Below are positions 24,498 to 33,433 of a stretch of 64,000 bases of DNA, one piece after another; position 1 is the first letter of the stretch, and each line of letters opens with the position of its first letter. The notes under the pieces were generated by a model. That model was not told the DNA's origin and did no database searches. It was given only the letters and a program-made list of their open reading frames with translations. Source of the DNA: Promicromonospora iranensis (GTDB lineage: Bacteria; Actinomycetota; Actinomycetes; Actinomycetales; Cellulomonadaceae); assembly GCF_028994775.1 (NCBI RefSeq), contig NZ_JAJQMN010000002.1, positions 1-64,000 of the forward strand. Direction: 5' to 3'. A program made the position numbers and the translations under genes.

Positions 24498-25560
24498 CCT
24501 CGGTGTCCTCGACCCTGCCCGGCATCACCGCGACCACCTGCTCGCCGTCCCCCCGCACGTCGCCCGTCGACTGACGGCCGACCACCCGTGCGTCGGGGAC
24601 CACGCGGCGGAACGGCTCGGTGGTGCCGCCGATCCGCTGCACCAGCAGGTCGACGGCGGTCCGGGCGATCTCGTCGCGGCCCGGGTCGACCGACGAGATG
24701 GTCGGTACGGAGTAGCGGACGTCGTCGACGTCGTCGAACCCGATGAGGGCGATGTCGCCGGGGAGGTCGATGCGCCGCTCGTGCAGCGCGTGGAGGGCGC
24801 CGAGCGCCATGGCGTCGTTCAGGGCGAACACCGCGTCGATACCGATCCCGGAGTCGAGCAGGCGGCCCATCGTCTCCGCACCGGTGGCCCGGTGCCAGAG
24901 GCCCGCCTCCCCCACGAGCGCCGGGTCGAACGGGATCCCGGCGTCGGCGAGCGCCCGCTCGTAACCGGCGAGCCGCAGCGCCGCCGAGCCGATGACCTCG
25001 CCCGCGTGCGCGCCGACCACCGCGATGCGCCGTCGGCCCGTGCTGATGAGGTGCGCGGTGGCGGCCCGCGCGGCCTCCACGTTGTTCATGGTCACGTGGT
25101 CGGCCCGCGCCCCGAACACGCGCTCGCCGAGGACCACGAGCGGGAAGTCGACGTCGAACTGGTCGAGGTCGTCCTGGCCGAGCGCGAGGGGCGAGAAGAG
25201 CACACCGTCGCCTCGGTGGCGACGACGGCCCGCGAGCACCTCGAGCTCCCGCTGCCGCTCGGCCCCGGTCTGCTCGATGAGCACCGACCAGCCCCGCTCG
25301 TCGGCGGCCCGGATCACCGAGTCGGCGAGCTCCGCGAAGTACGGCAGCGACAGCTCCGGCACGTTGAGGGTGATCATGCCGGTGCGTCGGGTGCGCAGGT
25401 TGCGGGCCGAGACGTTCATCCGGTAGCCGAGCTCGTCGATCGCCTCCTCGACACGGCGACGGGTGGACTCGCGGACGTGGGGGTACCCGTTCACCACGTT
25501 CGAGACGGTCTTGACCGAGACGCCGGCGCGCTGCGCGACGTCCTGCATCCTCACCGGCAT
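24457..25560 (-). CDS. LacI-family transcriptional regulator (arabinan regulon, copy 2)
   Basis: This 367-residue repressor has its HTH at residues about 5-27 (DVAQRAGVSVKTVSNVVNG) and an effector domain nearly superposable on the 3963-5048 protein. ATG 25560 is chosen because AAGGG lies about 9 nt upstream. An in-frame extension to 25677 would cross the promoter and operator. It is divergent from the secreted GH43 gene, with a perfect operator between them (25615-25626), suggesting autoregulation. The C-terminal tail differs from copy 1. Having two near-identical regulators suggests different effectors acting on the same sites. Confidence 0.9.
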   Translation of the reverse strand: MPVRMQDVAQRAGVSVKTVSNVVNGYPHVRESTRRRVEEAIDELGYRMNVSARNLRTRRTGMITLNVPELSLPYFAELADSVIRAADERGWSVLIEQTGAERQRELEVLAGRRRHRGDGVLFSPLALGQDDLDQFDVDFPLVVLGERVFGARADHVTMNNVEAARAATAHLISTGRRRIAVVGAHAGEVIGSAALRLAGYERALADAGIPFDPALVGEAGLWHRATGAETMGRLLDSGIGIDAVFALNDAMALGALHALHERRIDLPGDIALIGFDDVDDVRYSVPTISSVDPGRDEIARTAVDLLVQRIGGTTEPFRRVVPDARVVGRQSTGDVRGDGEQVVAVMPGRVEDTEVSPLPVGWPRPVG

Positions 25561-25607
25561 GGGTGCGCGCCCTTTCGACGGATGGTGGCTCGGCGCGAGC
25601 GCTCCCG

Positions 25608-25626
25608 TATACTCTACATCGTTGTA
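25608..25626 (+). promoter_or_regulatory. -10 TATACT and perfect LacI-type operator, copy 6
   Basis: TATACT (25608-25613) is a good -10 element. One base later TACATCGTTGTA (25615-25626) matches the operator exactly, extended to TCTACATCGTTGTAGA as a longer near-palindrome. It lies 33 nt before the GH43 ATG. Confidence 0.75.
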
Positions 25627-25658
25627 GAAGTACGGTCGGACCAACTCGGAGGACAAAG

Positions 25659-26789
25659 ATGTCACCACGCAGACCACTCGCGGCGCTCGGTGCGCTCGCG
25701 ATCACCGCGGCCCTCGCGATCGGCGCCCCGGCGTCGGGCGCGGCGGCCGGAGCACCGGGCGCGACGGCGTCCGGCACGGCCGGCGCCGCCGGCGCGGCAG
25801 TCGGCAGCCCGTCCGGCGCGAAGGGTGGCCCGCCCGGGGCGATCGAGGTCGCCGGCGACATCGCCCCGATCCACGACCCCGCCCTCACCGTCGACGACGA
25901 CGGCACCTGGTGGGTCTACTCGACCGGCCTCGTGAACCGCGAGAACGGCGGGACGGTGCAGATCTGGTCGTCGCACGACCGCGGTGCCACCTGGGCCTAC
26001 GAGGGCACGGTGTGGGACGAGATCCCCGCCTGGATCGACGAGCACTTCTCGGACGGCGCCCTGCCGGAGAACCTGTGGGCTCCCGAGATCTACGAGCACG
26101 ACGGCACGTACTACCTGTACTACTCGGCGTCCCGCTTCGAGACCAACAACTCGGTCACGGCGCTCGCCACGAACACCACCCTCGACCCGGACGACCCGGA
26201 CTACGAGTGGGTGGACCAGGGGCCGGTCATCAGCTCCCCCGCCCCGATCGAGGACGGCAAGGAGTTCAACGCGATCGACGCCGGCATCGTCACCGGCAAG
26301 GACGGCACGCCGTACATGGCGATCGGCTCGCACTGGTACGGCATCTTCCTGGTCGAGATCTCGTGGCCCAGCGGCAAGCCCGTGGCCGGCGCCCTGGAGA
26401 ACGCCGTCCACCTGGTCGACCGCTTCGCCCCCGGCAACCGGGTGGAGGCCCCGTACATCGAGAAGCGGGGCGGCTGGTACTACCTGTACGTCTCGTTCGA
26501 CGCCTGCTGCGCCGGGGCGGACAGCACCTACAAGGTGGCCGTCGGGCGGTCGCGCGCGGTGACCGGTCCGTACCTCGACAAGGAGGGCCGCGACATGGTG
26601 GGCGGCGGGGGCACGGTGCTCCTGGAGTCGAACGGCCCGGTGGTCGGCCCGGGCGGCCAGTCGGTGCACGACGGCGTTCTGGCCTACCACTACTACGACG
26701 GCGCCAACGAGCAGAACCCGTACTTCCCCACGCTCGGCCTGTACCGGCTGGGCTGGAAGGCGGGCTGGCCAGTGATCAACCCCCGTTGA
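25659..26789 (+). CDS. abnA: secreted GH43 endo-1,5-alpha-L-arabinanase
   Basis: This 376-residue secreted enzyme has a signal peptide (residues about 1-30: RR, then an Ala-rich core), then a Gly/Ala/Ser-rich linker to about 60. The GH43 propeller has predicted base D73 (IHDPAL), pKa modulator D207 (NAIDAG) and acid E263 (VEAPY). It contains the CCAGADSTYKVAVGRS block of arabinanases. ATG 25659 has TCGGAGGA close upstream. The stop codon lies within the left palindrome at 26785-26845. It should cut the arabinan backbone outside the cell to feed the importers. The gene symbol is by analogy. Confidence 0.88.
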   Translation: MSPRRPLAALGALAITAALAIGAPASGAAAGAPGATASGTAGAAGAAVGSPSGAKGGPPGAIEVAGDIAPIHDPALTVDDDGTWWVYSTGLVNRENGGTVQIWSSHDRGATWAYEGTVWDEIPAWIDEHFSDGALPENLWAPEIYEHDGTYYLYYSASRFETNNSVTALATNTTLDPDDPDYEWVDQGPVISSPAPIEDGKEFNAIDAGIVTGKDGTPYMAIGSHWYGIFLVEISWPSGKPVAGALENAVHLVDRFAPGNRVEAPYIEKRGGWYYLYVSFDACCAGADSTYKVAVGRSRAVTGPYLDKEGRDMVGGGGTVLLESNGPVVGPGGQSVHDGVLAYHYYDGANEQNPYFPTLGLYRLGWKAGWPVINPR

Positions 26790-26845
26790 GTGCGGGATAT
26801 TTGCGGCCTGGAAGGCCTCCAGGCCGCAAATAGCCAGCACTCAAC
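26785..26845. repeat. 61-bp palindromic element, left copy
   Basis: The outer arms GTTGAGTGC/GCACTCAAC and inner arms TATTTGCGGCCTGGA / CTCCAGGCCGCAAATA form a long imperfect palindrome. It begins inside the GH43 stop codon. A copy differing at about five positions lies at 27635-27695, on the other side of the GPP34 gene. It probably folds as a terminator. Confidence 0.85.
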
Positions 26846-26938
26846 GAAAGAGGGGAGGATCCGTCTTGGGGTGGATCTCCTCGGCGGGTGGTCGTGGTCT
26901 GCTGGTTCCGGCATCGCAACCGTCCTGGAGGAGCCGAC

Positions 26939-27628
26939 ATGGAACTCACCCTCGCCGAGGAGTACCTGCTCCTCGCCCTCGACGACGTCTCGGGCCGGCC
27001 GCTGCTCAGCGGGCAGCACCTGCAGTTCGCCCTGGCCGGGGCATCGGTCGCGGACCTCACCCTGCGCGGTGCGCTCGAGGTGTCCGCCGGCGCGGACGGC
27101 GGCCGCGCAGGCCGGTTCCGCGTGACCGGCCGGGCGACGCCGTCGGACCCGATGCAGCGCGAGATCCTCGAGCTGATGCACGAGCGCAGGCCCAAGGACG
27201 CGATCCGGAAGGTGGGGCAGGGCGGCTTCGCCCGGAACCTGCGCGACGCGCTGCACCAGGGCCTGGGGGCGCGGGGCGTGCTGCGCGAAGAGCAGGTCAG
27301 GATTCTCGGGCTGTTCCCCAGCACCACGTGGCCGGCGCACGATCCGACGCCGGAGGCCGCCGTCCGCGAGCGTGTTCTGGCAGCCCTGACCGGGCGCGCC
27401 GACGCGGACGAGCGGACGGCGGCCCTGGTCTCCCTGCTGCTCGCGACCGACCTGACCCGCAAGGTCTTCCCCGACCAGGACCGACGCGCGCTGAAGCGCA
27501 GGGCGAAGGAGATCGCCGAGTCGGAGTGGTCCGGCGCCGCGGTGAAGCGTGCGATCGACGAGGTCAACGCGGCGATGGTCGCAGCGACGGTAGCGGCCAC
27601 GAGCGCAGCCACGGCGGGCGGCAGCTAA
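26939..27628 (+). CDS. GPP34-family (Golgi phosphoprotein 3-like) protein
   Basis: This 229-residue, mainly helical protein starts with LTLAEEYLLLALDDVSGR, the GPP34 signature. In eukaryotes the family binds phosphatidylinositol 4-phosphate; the bacterial role is unknown. No signal peptide or membrane segment is present. ATG 26939 has GGAGGA close upstream. It ends with an Ala/Thr-rich tail. It stands alone between two copies of a 61-bp palindrome and has no evident link to sugar use. Confidence 0.88.
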   Translation: MELTLAEEYLLLALDDVSGRPLLSGQHLQFALAGASVADLTLRGALEVSAGADGGRAGRFRVTGRATPSDPMQREILELMHERRPKDAIRKVGQGGFARNLRDALHQGLGARGVLREEQVRILGLFPSTTWPAHDPTPEAAVRERVLAALTGRADADERTAALVSLLLATDLTRKVFPDQDRRALKRRAKEIAESEWSGAAVKRAIDEVNAAMVAATVAATSAATAGGS

Positions 27629-27634
27629 CCCCTC

Positions 27635-27695
27635 GTTGAGTGCGGGCTATTTGCGGCCAGGAGGGCCTTCAGGCCGCAAATAGCCAGCACTCAAC
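27635..27695. repeat. 61-bp palindromic element, right copy
   Basis: It has the same architecture and almost the same sequence as 26785-26845. It lies between the convergent GPP34 and araA genes, 7 nt after the GPP34 stop and 14 nt from the araA stop. It is likely a bidirectional terminator. Confidence 0.85.
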
Positions 27696-27709
27696 GAACC
27701 AGGGGCGGG

Positions 27710-29224
27710 TCAGAGGCCCTGGGCCACGCGGTAGTAGACCTGGTTCCAGCGGACCTGGTCGGCGAAACCGCGGCGCGTCGTGTCCTCGTCGATGACGAGC
27801 AGCTCCGTGCGCGCGATGTTCGCGAAGACCTCGAACGCCTCGATGCCCGCAGCGGTCGACATGACCGTGTGGTGGGCGCCGCCCGCCGTCAGCCACGACT
27901 CGGCGGAGACCTCGAACGACGGCCGCGGCGCCCACATCGCGCGGGCGACCGGCAGCTTCGGCAGGTCGTGCGGCGGGGTGACGACGTCGACCACGTTGGC
28001 CGTGAGGCGGAACCGGTCCCGCATGTCGGCGAGCGAGACCACCACGGCACCCTCGACGGCGTCCGCGGAGAACACCATGCGGACCGGGTCCTCCTTGCCA
28101 CCGATGCCGAGCGGGTGGACCTCGATGCGCGGCGTCGACGTGGTGAGCGACGGGCAGACCTCGAGCATGTGCGCGCCGAGGATCAGCTCGGAGCCGGGGG
28201 TGAGGTCGTAGGTGTAGTCCTCCATCAGGGAGGCGCCGCCCGGCAGCCCCTCGCCCATGACCTTGGCCGCGCGGACGAGCACCGCCGTCTTCCAGTCGCC
28301 CTCGGCGCCGAAGCCGTAGCCCTTCTCCATGAGGCGCTGGACCGCCAGGCCGGGGAGCTGGCGCAGCGCGCCGAGGTCCTCGAAGTTGGTGGTGAACGCC
28401 TTGGCGCCGACCGCCTCGAGGAAGGCCTCCAGCGCGATCTCCTGACGCGCCGCGTAGCGCAGGGAGTCGTGCCGCTCGCCACCGGCCCGGAGCTCGGGGG
28501 CGACGTCGTACTTCTCCTCGTACTCCGCCACCAGCGTGTCGATGGCGGGCTCCTCGACGGCGTCGACGGCCGCGACCAGGTCGTTCACGCCCCAGGTGTT
28601 CACCGAGACGCCGAACCGCAGCTCAGCCTCGGTCTTGTCGCCCTCGGTGACCGCGACGTTACGCATGTTGTCGCCGAAGCGGACCAGCTTGAGCTCGTGC
28701 GTCGCCGCCCAGCCGGCCGCGCCGCGCACCCAGGTGCCCACCCGCCGCGTGACGGCCGGGTTGGAGACGTGCCCCACCACGGTGGTGCGCGCGACGCCGA
28801 GCCGCGTGGCGATGTACGCGTACTCGCGGTCGCCGTGCGCCGCCTGGTTGAGGTTCATGAAGTCCATGTCGATGTCGTCCCAGGGGAGCTCGACATTGGC
28901 CTGCGTGTGCAGGTGCAGCAGCGGCTTGCGCAGCGCGTCCAGGCCTGCGATCCACATCTTGGCGGGGCTGAAGGTGTGCATCCAGGTGACGACGCCCAGC
29001 ACCTTGTCGTCGCTGTTCGCGTCCAGCATCGCGCGGCGGATCGCCGCCGAGTCCTTGAGGACGGGCTTCCACACCACCTTGACCGGCACGTCCGACGACG
29101 CGTCCAGCGCGCGGGCGACCTCCTGGGACTGCTCCGCGACCTGGGCAAGGGTCTCCTCGCCGTAGAGGTCCTGGCTCCCGGTGAGGAACCAGACCTCACG
29201 GTCCGCGTAGGGCTTGGTGCTCAT
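27710..29224 (-). CDS. araA: L-arabinose isomerase
   Basis: This 504-residue cytoplasmic enzyme converts L-arabinose to L-ribulose with a divalent metal. It has the normal family length and the N-terminal [16 protein letters not shown] motif. It carries the metal/active-site region MEDYTYDL and a C-terminal [18 protein letters not shown] block. ATG 29224 overlaps the araD stop by 4 nt. It is last in araB-araD-araA, transcribed leftward from the operator-bearing promoter upstream of araB. Confidence 0.97.
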   Translation of the reverse strand: MSTKPYADREVWFLTGSQDLYGEETLAQVAEQSQEVARALDASSDVPVKVVWKPVLKDSAAIRRAMLDANSDDKVLGVVTWMHTFSPAKMWIAGLDALRKPLLHLHTQANVELPWDDIDMDFMNLNQAAHGDREYAYIATRLGVARTTVVGHVSNPAVTRRVGTWVRGAAGWAATHELKLVRFGDNMRNVAVTEGDKTEAELRFGVSVNTWGVNDLVAAVDAVEEPAIDTLVAEYEEKYDVAPELRAGGERHDSLRYAARQEIALEAFLEAVGAKAFTTNFEDLGALRQLPGLAVQRLMEKGYGFGAEGDWKTAVLVRAAKVMGEGLPGGASLMEDYTYDLTPGSELILGAHMLEVCPSLTTSTPRIEVHPLGIGGKEDPVRMVFSADAVEGAVVVSLADMRDRFRLTANVVDVVTPPHDLPKLPVARAMWAPRPSFEVSAESWLTAGGAHHTVMSTAAGIEAFEVFANIARTELLVIDEDTTRRGFADQVRWNQVYYRVAQGL

Positions 29225-29985
29225 GCCTGTCCTTCCGTGTTCTGTCCGGCCGTGCCCGACGGCGTCGTCGCGGGCTGGCCGTAGACGTTCTGATAGCGGT
29301 CGTAGAGGGAGTCGATGTGCTGCTGCTCGATCGGGACGGGCTCGCCGAGCTGGCGGGAGATGTGCACGGTGCGTGCGACCTCCTCGACCATCACCGCCGC
29401 CTTCACGGCGGCGCGCGCGTCCTTGCCGATGGTGAACGGGCCGTGGTTGCGCATCAGCACGGCGGGGCTGCGGTGGCCGCTCAGGGTCTCGACGATGCCC
29501 CGGCCGATCGAGTCGTCGCCGATGATCGCGAACGGACCCACCGGGACGGGTCCACCGAACTCGTCGGCCATCATCGTGAGCACGCAGGGCACCTCCTCGC
29601 CGCGCGCGGCCCAGGCGGTCGCGTAGGTGGAGTGCGTGTGGACGACACCGCCCACCTCCGGCATGTGCCGGTACACGTACGCGGCCGCGGCCGTGTCCGA
29701 CGACGGGGACCGCGTGCCGTCCACGAGGTTGCCGTCCAGGTCGCAGACGACCATGCCCTCGGGGGTCAGGTCGTCGTACGAGACACCCGACGGCTTGATG
29801 ACGAAGAGGTCGGCACTGCCGTCCGGCACGTCGGGGTTCGGCACGCGCTGCGAGACGTTGCCCGCCGTCCAGACCACCAGGTCCCAGCGCGGCAGCTCGG
29901 CATGCAGGTCCGAGACGACGACGCGGACGCGCGCCACCTCGTCCTGGACCGCCCGCGAGTAGTCGGTCAGGGCTTTCGTGGTCAT
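29221..29985 (-). CDS. araD: L-ribulose-5-phosphate 4-epimerase
   Basis: This 254-residue class II aldolase-fold enzyme converts L-ribulose 5-phosphate to D-xylulose 5-phosphate. Visible motifs are WTAGNVSQR (substrate loop), FVIKPSGV, the zinc ligands in [13 protein letters not shown], and [13 protein letters not shown] 29985 overlaps the araB stop (ATGA) and has AGGAGG upstream. The end overlaps araA. Gene order and coupling imply stoichiometric production of the three enzymes. Confidence 0.95.
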   Translation of the reverse strand: MTTKALTDYSRAVQDEVARVRVVVSDLHAELPRWDLVVWTAGNVSQRVPNPDVPDGSADLFVIKPSGVSYDDLTPEGMVVCDLDGNLVDGTRSPSSDTAAAAYVYRHMPEVGGVVHTHSTYATAWAARGEEVPCVLTMMADEFGGPVPVGPFAIIGDDSIGRGIVETLSGHRSPAVLMRNHGPFTIGKDARAAVKAAVMVEEVARTVHISRQLGEPVPIEQQHIDSLYDRYQNVYGQPATTPSGTAGQNTEGQA

Positions 29986-31649
29986 CGTGCTGCCTCCTGC
30001 GTCGTGTCTCGGGTCCGGAGCGTCTCGACGGCGGCACGCTCGATCGCGAGCCCCGCGCTGTACCGCTCCAGGAAGGCGGAGAATCCCGCCACGTCCTCGG
30101 CGTCCGGCTCGACGACGTCGAGCGCGGCGTCGGAGAACACCTCGGCGCCCAGGTAGGCGCCCAGGTCCTGCTCGGGGGCTTCCGCACCGCGTGCGGAAGC
30201 CCGGTAGGCGGCGAGCACCGCGATGCCCCAGGCGCCACCCTCCCCCGCCGTCCGGCCCACTGCCACCGGCGCGCCGAGCGCGGCGGCCAGCAGGCGCTGG
30301 GCCACACCCTCGGTCTTGAACAGGCCGCCGTGCGCGAACATGGCGTCGAGCTCGACCTGCTCCTCGGCCAGCACCCGCATACCGAGGCTCAGGGTGCCGA
30401 ACACGCTGTAGACCTGGGTCCGCGCGAAGTTGCCCAGGGTGAGCCGGCTGTCGGGCGTGCGGGTGAACAGCGGGCGCCCGGCCTCGAGTCCGGTGATGGG
30501 CTCCCCGGACAGGTAGTTGTAGGCGAGGAGGCCGCCGCCGTCGGCGTCGCCGTCCAGGGCGGACCGAAGGAGCGCCTCGAAGACCGCGCCCGGCGCGGCC
30601 GGGCGGCCCAGCGCCGCGGCGAACTGGCCGAACATCTCGGCCCAGGCACCCAGCTCGCTGGCCCCGTTGTTGCAGTGCACCATCGCGACGAGGTCGCCGG
30701 CCGGGGTCGTGACGAGGTCCAGCTCCTCGTGCACGCGCTCCAGCGGCTTCTCCAGGACGACCATCGCGAAGATGCTGGTCCCCGCGCTGACATTGCCGGT
30801 GCGGGGCGCCACGGAATTGGTGGCGACCATGCCGGTCCCCGCGTCGCCCTCGGGCGGGCACAGCGGGATGCCCGGGCGGAGCGTGCCGGTCGGGTCCAGC
30901 AGCGCCGCCCCCTCCGCGGTCAGCGCACCGGCGTCGGCGCCGGCCGGGAGGACACGCGGCAGCAGGTCCACGACAGCGCGGCCGGGGCCGCGGTCAGCCA
31001 GCAGCTCGTCGAGCTGGGCCAGCATCCGCCGGTCGTAGTCCTTCGTCGCCGGGTCGATCGGGAACATGCCGGAGGCGTCGCCGACACCGAGCACCTGCTG
31101 CCCGGTCAGGCGCCAGTGCACGTAGCCGGCCAGGGTGGTGACGTGCCGCACCCGGGGCACGTGGGGCTCGTCGTCGACGATCGCCTGGTACAGGTGGGCG
31201 ACGGACCAGCGCAGCGGGATGTTGTACCGGAAGAGGCCGGTCAGCTCGGTCGCGGCGCGCTCGGTGCTGGTGTTGCGCCAGGTGCGGAAGGGCACGAGCA
31301 GCTCGTCCGCCTCGTCGAACGCCAGGTAGCCGTGCATCATCGCCGAGACGCCGATCGCACCGACAGTGGTGGGCCGCACGCCGTACTGGCGCTCGACGTC
31401 GGCCAACAGCGCTGTCACCGACTCCTGCAGCCCGGACCAGACGGCGTCCAGCGAGTAGGTCCACACGTTGTCGACGAGCTGGTTCTCCCAGTCGTGGCTG
31501 CCGCTCGCCAGCGGCGCGTTGTCCGGTCCGACGAGACACGCCTTGATCCGGGTGGAGCCGAGCTCGATGCCGAGAGCGGTCCGCCCCTGCTCGATCGCCT
31601 CCCGGAGGCCCGCGAGCCGTCCCGCTCCTTCATCCTGCCGCTCCACCAT
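29982..31649 (-). CDS. araB: ribulokinase, FGGY family
   Basis: This 555-residue sugar kinase phosphorylates L-ribulose with ATP. The N-terminal FGGY domain starts [17 protein letters not shown], and the C-terminal domain includes [10 protein letters not shown] and [14 protein letters not shown]. An N-terminal extension of about 25 hydrophilic residues precedes the first strand. It belongs to the actinobacterial AraB-like branch rather than the enterobacterial one. The coding region contains a perfect 12-bp-arm hairpin (30180-30206). It is first in the operon; the TGTTAGCGCTCACA operator lies about 100 nt upstream. Specificity rests on araA/araD linkage. Confidence 0.93.
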   Translation of the reverse strand: MVERQDEGAGRLAGLREAIEQGRTALGIELGSTRIKACLVGPDNAPLASGSHDWENQLVDNVWTYSLDAVWSGLQESVTALLADVERQYGVRPTTVGAIGVSAMMHGYLAFDEADELLVPFRTWRNTSTERAATELTGLFRYNIPLRWSVAHLYQAIVDDEPHVPRVRHVTTLAGYVHWRLTGQQVLGVGDASGMFPIDPATKDYDRRMLAQLDELLADRGPGRAVVDLLPRVLPAGADAGALTAEGAALLDPTGTLRPGIPLCPPEGDAGTGMVATNSVAPRTGNVSAGTSIFAMVVLEKPLERVHEELDLVTTPAGDLVAMVHCNNGASELGAWAEMFGQFAAALGRPAAPGAVFEALLRSALDGDADGGGLLAYNYLSGEPITGLEAGRPLFTRTPDSRLTLGNFARTQVYSVFGTLSLGMRVLAEEQVELDAMFAHGGLFKTEGVAQRLLAAALGAPVAVGRTAGEGGAWGIAVLAAYRASARGAEAPEQDLGAYLGAEVFSDAALDVVEPDAEDVAGFSAFLERYSAGLAIERAAVETLRTRDTTQEAAR

Positions 31650-31746
31650 CGTGGGCCGCTCCGTCCTGCCCGCATCGTCGCGAGGCGTCGTCGTGTCACC
31701 GTCGGTCGCTGGTCACGGTAAGCCGTCGACAGTCCGTCCACGGCGA

Positions 31747-31760
31747 TGTTAGCGCTCACA
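31747..31760. promoter_or_regulatory. LacI-type operator upstream of araBDA
   Basis: TGTTAGCGCTCACA is identical to 16194-16207. It lies in the 241-nt spacer upstream of araB (31650-31890). Confidence 0.65.
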
Positions 31761-31825
31761 CGATACGTTACGACAGGCGGCTTTCCCAACCCCGCGAGCA
31801 TGGGAAAGGTCCGCCCCCATCACAC

Positions 31826-31863
31826 CGTCGGGCACGGTTCCGGAGCTGGAACCATGCCCGACG
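31826..31863 (-). terminator. terminator after the GH43-CBM13 gene
   Basis: 16-bp arms (31826-31841 and 31848-31863, one mismatch) with a 6-nt loop lie 28 nt beyond the leftward GH43-CBM13 stop and upstream of the araB promoter, insulating araBDA. Confidence 0.75.
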
Positions 31864-31890
31864 ACGTGATCAGAGCGGACCGTCAGAATC

Positions 31891-33294
31891 TCAGCCGCGC
31901 GTCCACTGCTGGTTGGTCGCACCGTTGCAGGCGTAGGTGATCAGGGCCGCGCCGTTCGCGGTCGAGCCGCCGTTGACATCGAGGCACTCACCGGTCGCGC
32001 GCGACCGGACGGTCACGAAGCTGCCCGACGCCGCGACGACCGCCCACTGCTGGTTCGTTCCCGTGCCGCAGCCCTCCTGGGTCACCGTCGTGGCGTTCTC
32101 CTGCACGCAGAGCGCGCTGTGCCGGGCCACGAGGTTGTAGTGGCCGGTGCCCGTGCTCCGGAACCAGAAGCGCTGGTTTCCGCCGCCGTTGCAGTCGTAC
32201 TGCTTGATCTGGGCGCCCGCGGCGGCGGACTGGCTGGTCACGTCGGCGCACCTGCCGGAGTGCCGCGCGGTGAGCGACTCGAACGGCCCGCCGCGCCCGG
32301 TGATCGTGCCCGCCGCCGCATCGATCGAGAGCTCCGGGTAGTAGGCGAAGGACATGGAGGTCGACGTCGGGAACGTGATCGGCGCCCACACGTAGCGCGA
32401 GCCGTTGACGTTGGTACCGATGGAGTTGCCCCACCGGTCACCCATGTACAGGTAGGACGTGCCGGACGTGCCCTGCACCGGCAGCACGAAGGTGGTCTGC
32501 GAGCCGTAGCCGGTCGCGTCGCCGACGTTCCGCATCGTCGACCAGCCGGACGCCAGGTTGCTGGTCGTCGCGTACTGCTGCTGGTTGGGGTTCCAGCCCG
32601 TGGCGCCCGAGGTCAGCATGAAGTACGTGCTGCCCCGCTTGAAGAGTGCGGGTGCCTCGCGGTGCCCACCGGGCCACGGGTTGGCGACCAGGGCGGCCAC
32701 ATCCGTGTAATCGCTGGTGAGCCGGTAGATGTGCAGGTCGTAGTTCTCGCGGGCGGACGAGTACATGTAGCCGGTGCCGTCCGTGTCGACGAACACGCCG
32801 ATGTCGCGCGACATGTGTCCGAACGGCCGGAAGCTGCGCTGGTAGGTGTAGTTGCCGTCGACGGTGTCGCTGACGGCGACCGCCACGCGGGCCTCGGAGT
32901 AGTCGCTGCCGTTCTCCTTGTGCATCCACATCACGAACTTGCCGGTGGCCTGGTTGTACATGACCTTGGGCCGCTCGATGTTGGCCACGCCGAGCTCCGG
33001 GTGGCTGGCCTCGGTGAGCACGTGGTTGCGGAACTCCCAGTGCACGAGGTCGGTGGACCGGTAGGCCGAGACGTAGCGGAACGTGTTGTCGGCGTTCCGG
33101 TTCTCGCCGAACCAGTAGTAGTACTGACCCACCTTGACCACGCCGCCGCCGTGGGCGTGCAGCGGGTTGCCCGACGTATCGGTGAACTGGGTGGCGTTGA
33201 CCACCGTCTCGGGCTGGGCCTGCGCGGAGACCGCGCCGACGGCGGTCGCCAGTACGCAGGCCAGGGCAGCGAGGGCAGCATGAAGACGCCTCAC
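31891..33294 (-). CDS. secreted GH43 exo-beta-1,3-galactanase-like enzyme with CBM13
   Basis: This 467-residue secreted protein has a signal peptide at residues about 1-26 (ends AQA). The GH43 module (about 33-335) lacks the usual early catalytic Asp; its first blade reads AHGGGVVKVGQYYYWFGEN. It instead has E107 (IERPK), E213 (HREAPAL) and Q266 (GSQTTFV). This matches the arrangement known for GH43_24 exo-beta-1,3-galactanases, where a Gln replaces the base. A ricin-type beta-trefoil CBM13 follows (about 338-467) with three QxW-type repeats. GTG 33294 is preferred: AAGGAG is 9 nt upstream. The upstream ATG at 33312 overlaps that site. Arabinogalactan is the likely target. Confidence 0.82.
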   Translation of the reverse strand: MRRLHAALAALACVLATAVGAVSAQAQPETVVNATQFTDTSGNPLHAHGGGVVKVGQYYYWFGENRNADNTFRYVSAYRSTDLVHWEFRNHVLTEASHPELGVANIERPKVMYNQATGKFVMWMHKENGSDYSEARVAVAVSDTVDGNYTYQRSFRPFGHMSRDIGVFVDTDGTGYMYSSARENYDLHIYRLTSDYTDVAALVANPWPGGHREAPALFKRGSTYFMLTSGATGWNPNQQQYATTSNLASGWSTMRNVGDATGYGSQTTFVLPVQGTSGTSYLYMGDRWGNSIGTNVNGSRYVWAPITFPTSTSMSFAYYPELSIDAAAGTITGRGGPFESLTARHSGRCADVTSQSAAAGAQIKQYDCNGGGNQRFWFRSTGTGHYNLVARHSALCVQENATTVTQEGCGTGTNQQWAVVAASGSFVTVRSRATGECLDVNGGSTANGAALITYACNGATNQQWTRG

Positions 33295-33365
33295 GGGACC
33301 ACACTCCTTCATCGCGGTGCAGGATCGGGGCAGTGCAGGGCGGTGCGAGTGGTGCGGGTGGTGCG

Positions 33366-33405
33366 GGGCGAGCGGGGTCCCGTTCCTCGGGAGCCCCGCT
33401 CGCCC
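33366..33405 (-). terminator. hairpin between binding-protein and GH43-CBM13 genes
   Basis: Perfect 12-bp arms (33366-33377 and 33394-33405) with further pairing TCCCG/CGGGA inside. It probably attenuates read-through from the CUT1 operon into the GH43-CBM13 gene. Confidence 0.7.
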
Positions 33406-33433
33406 ACAACTTCGGCGGGCCGACGCCGGGGCG

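Noticed and set aside
26785-27695. Terminal inverted repeats of a transposon carrying GPP34
   Set aside because: Each element is itself a palindrome, there is no transposase, and no target-site duplication is evident. It is kept only as a palindrome-flanked gene.
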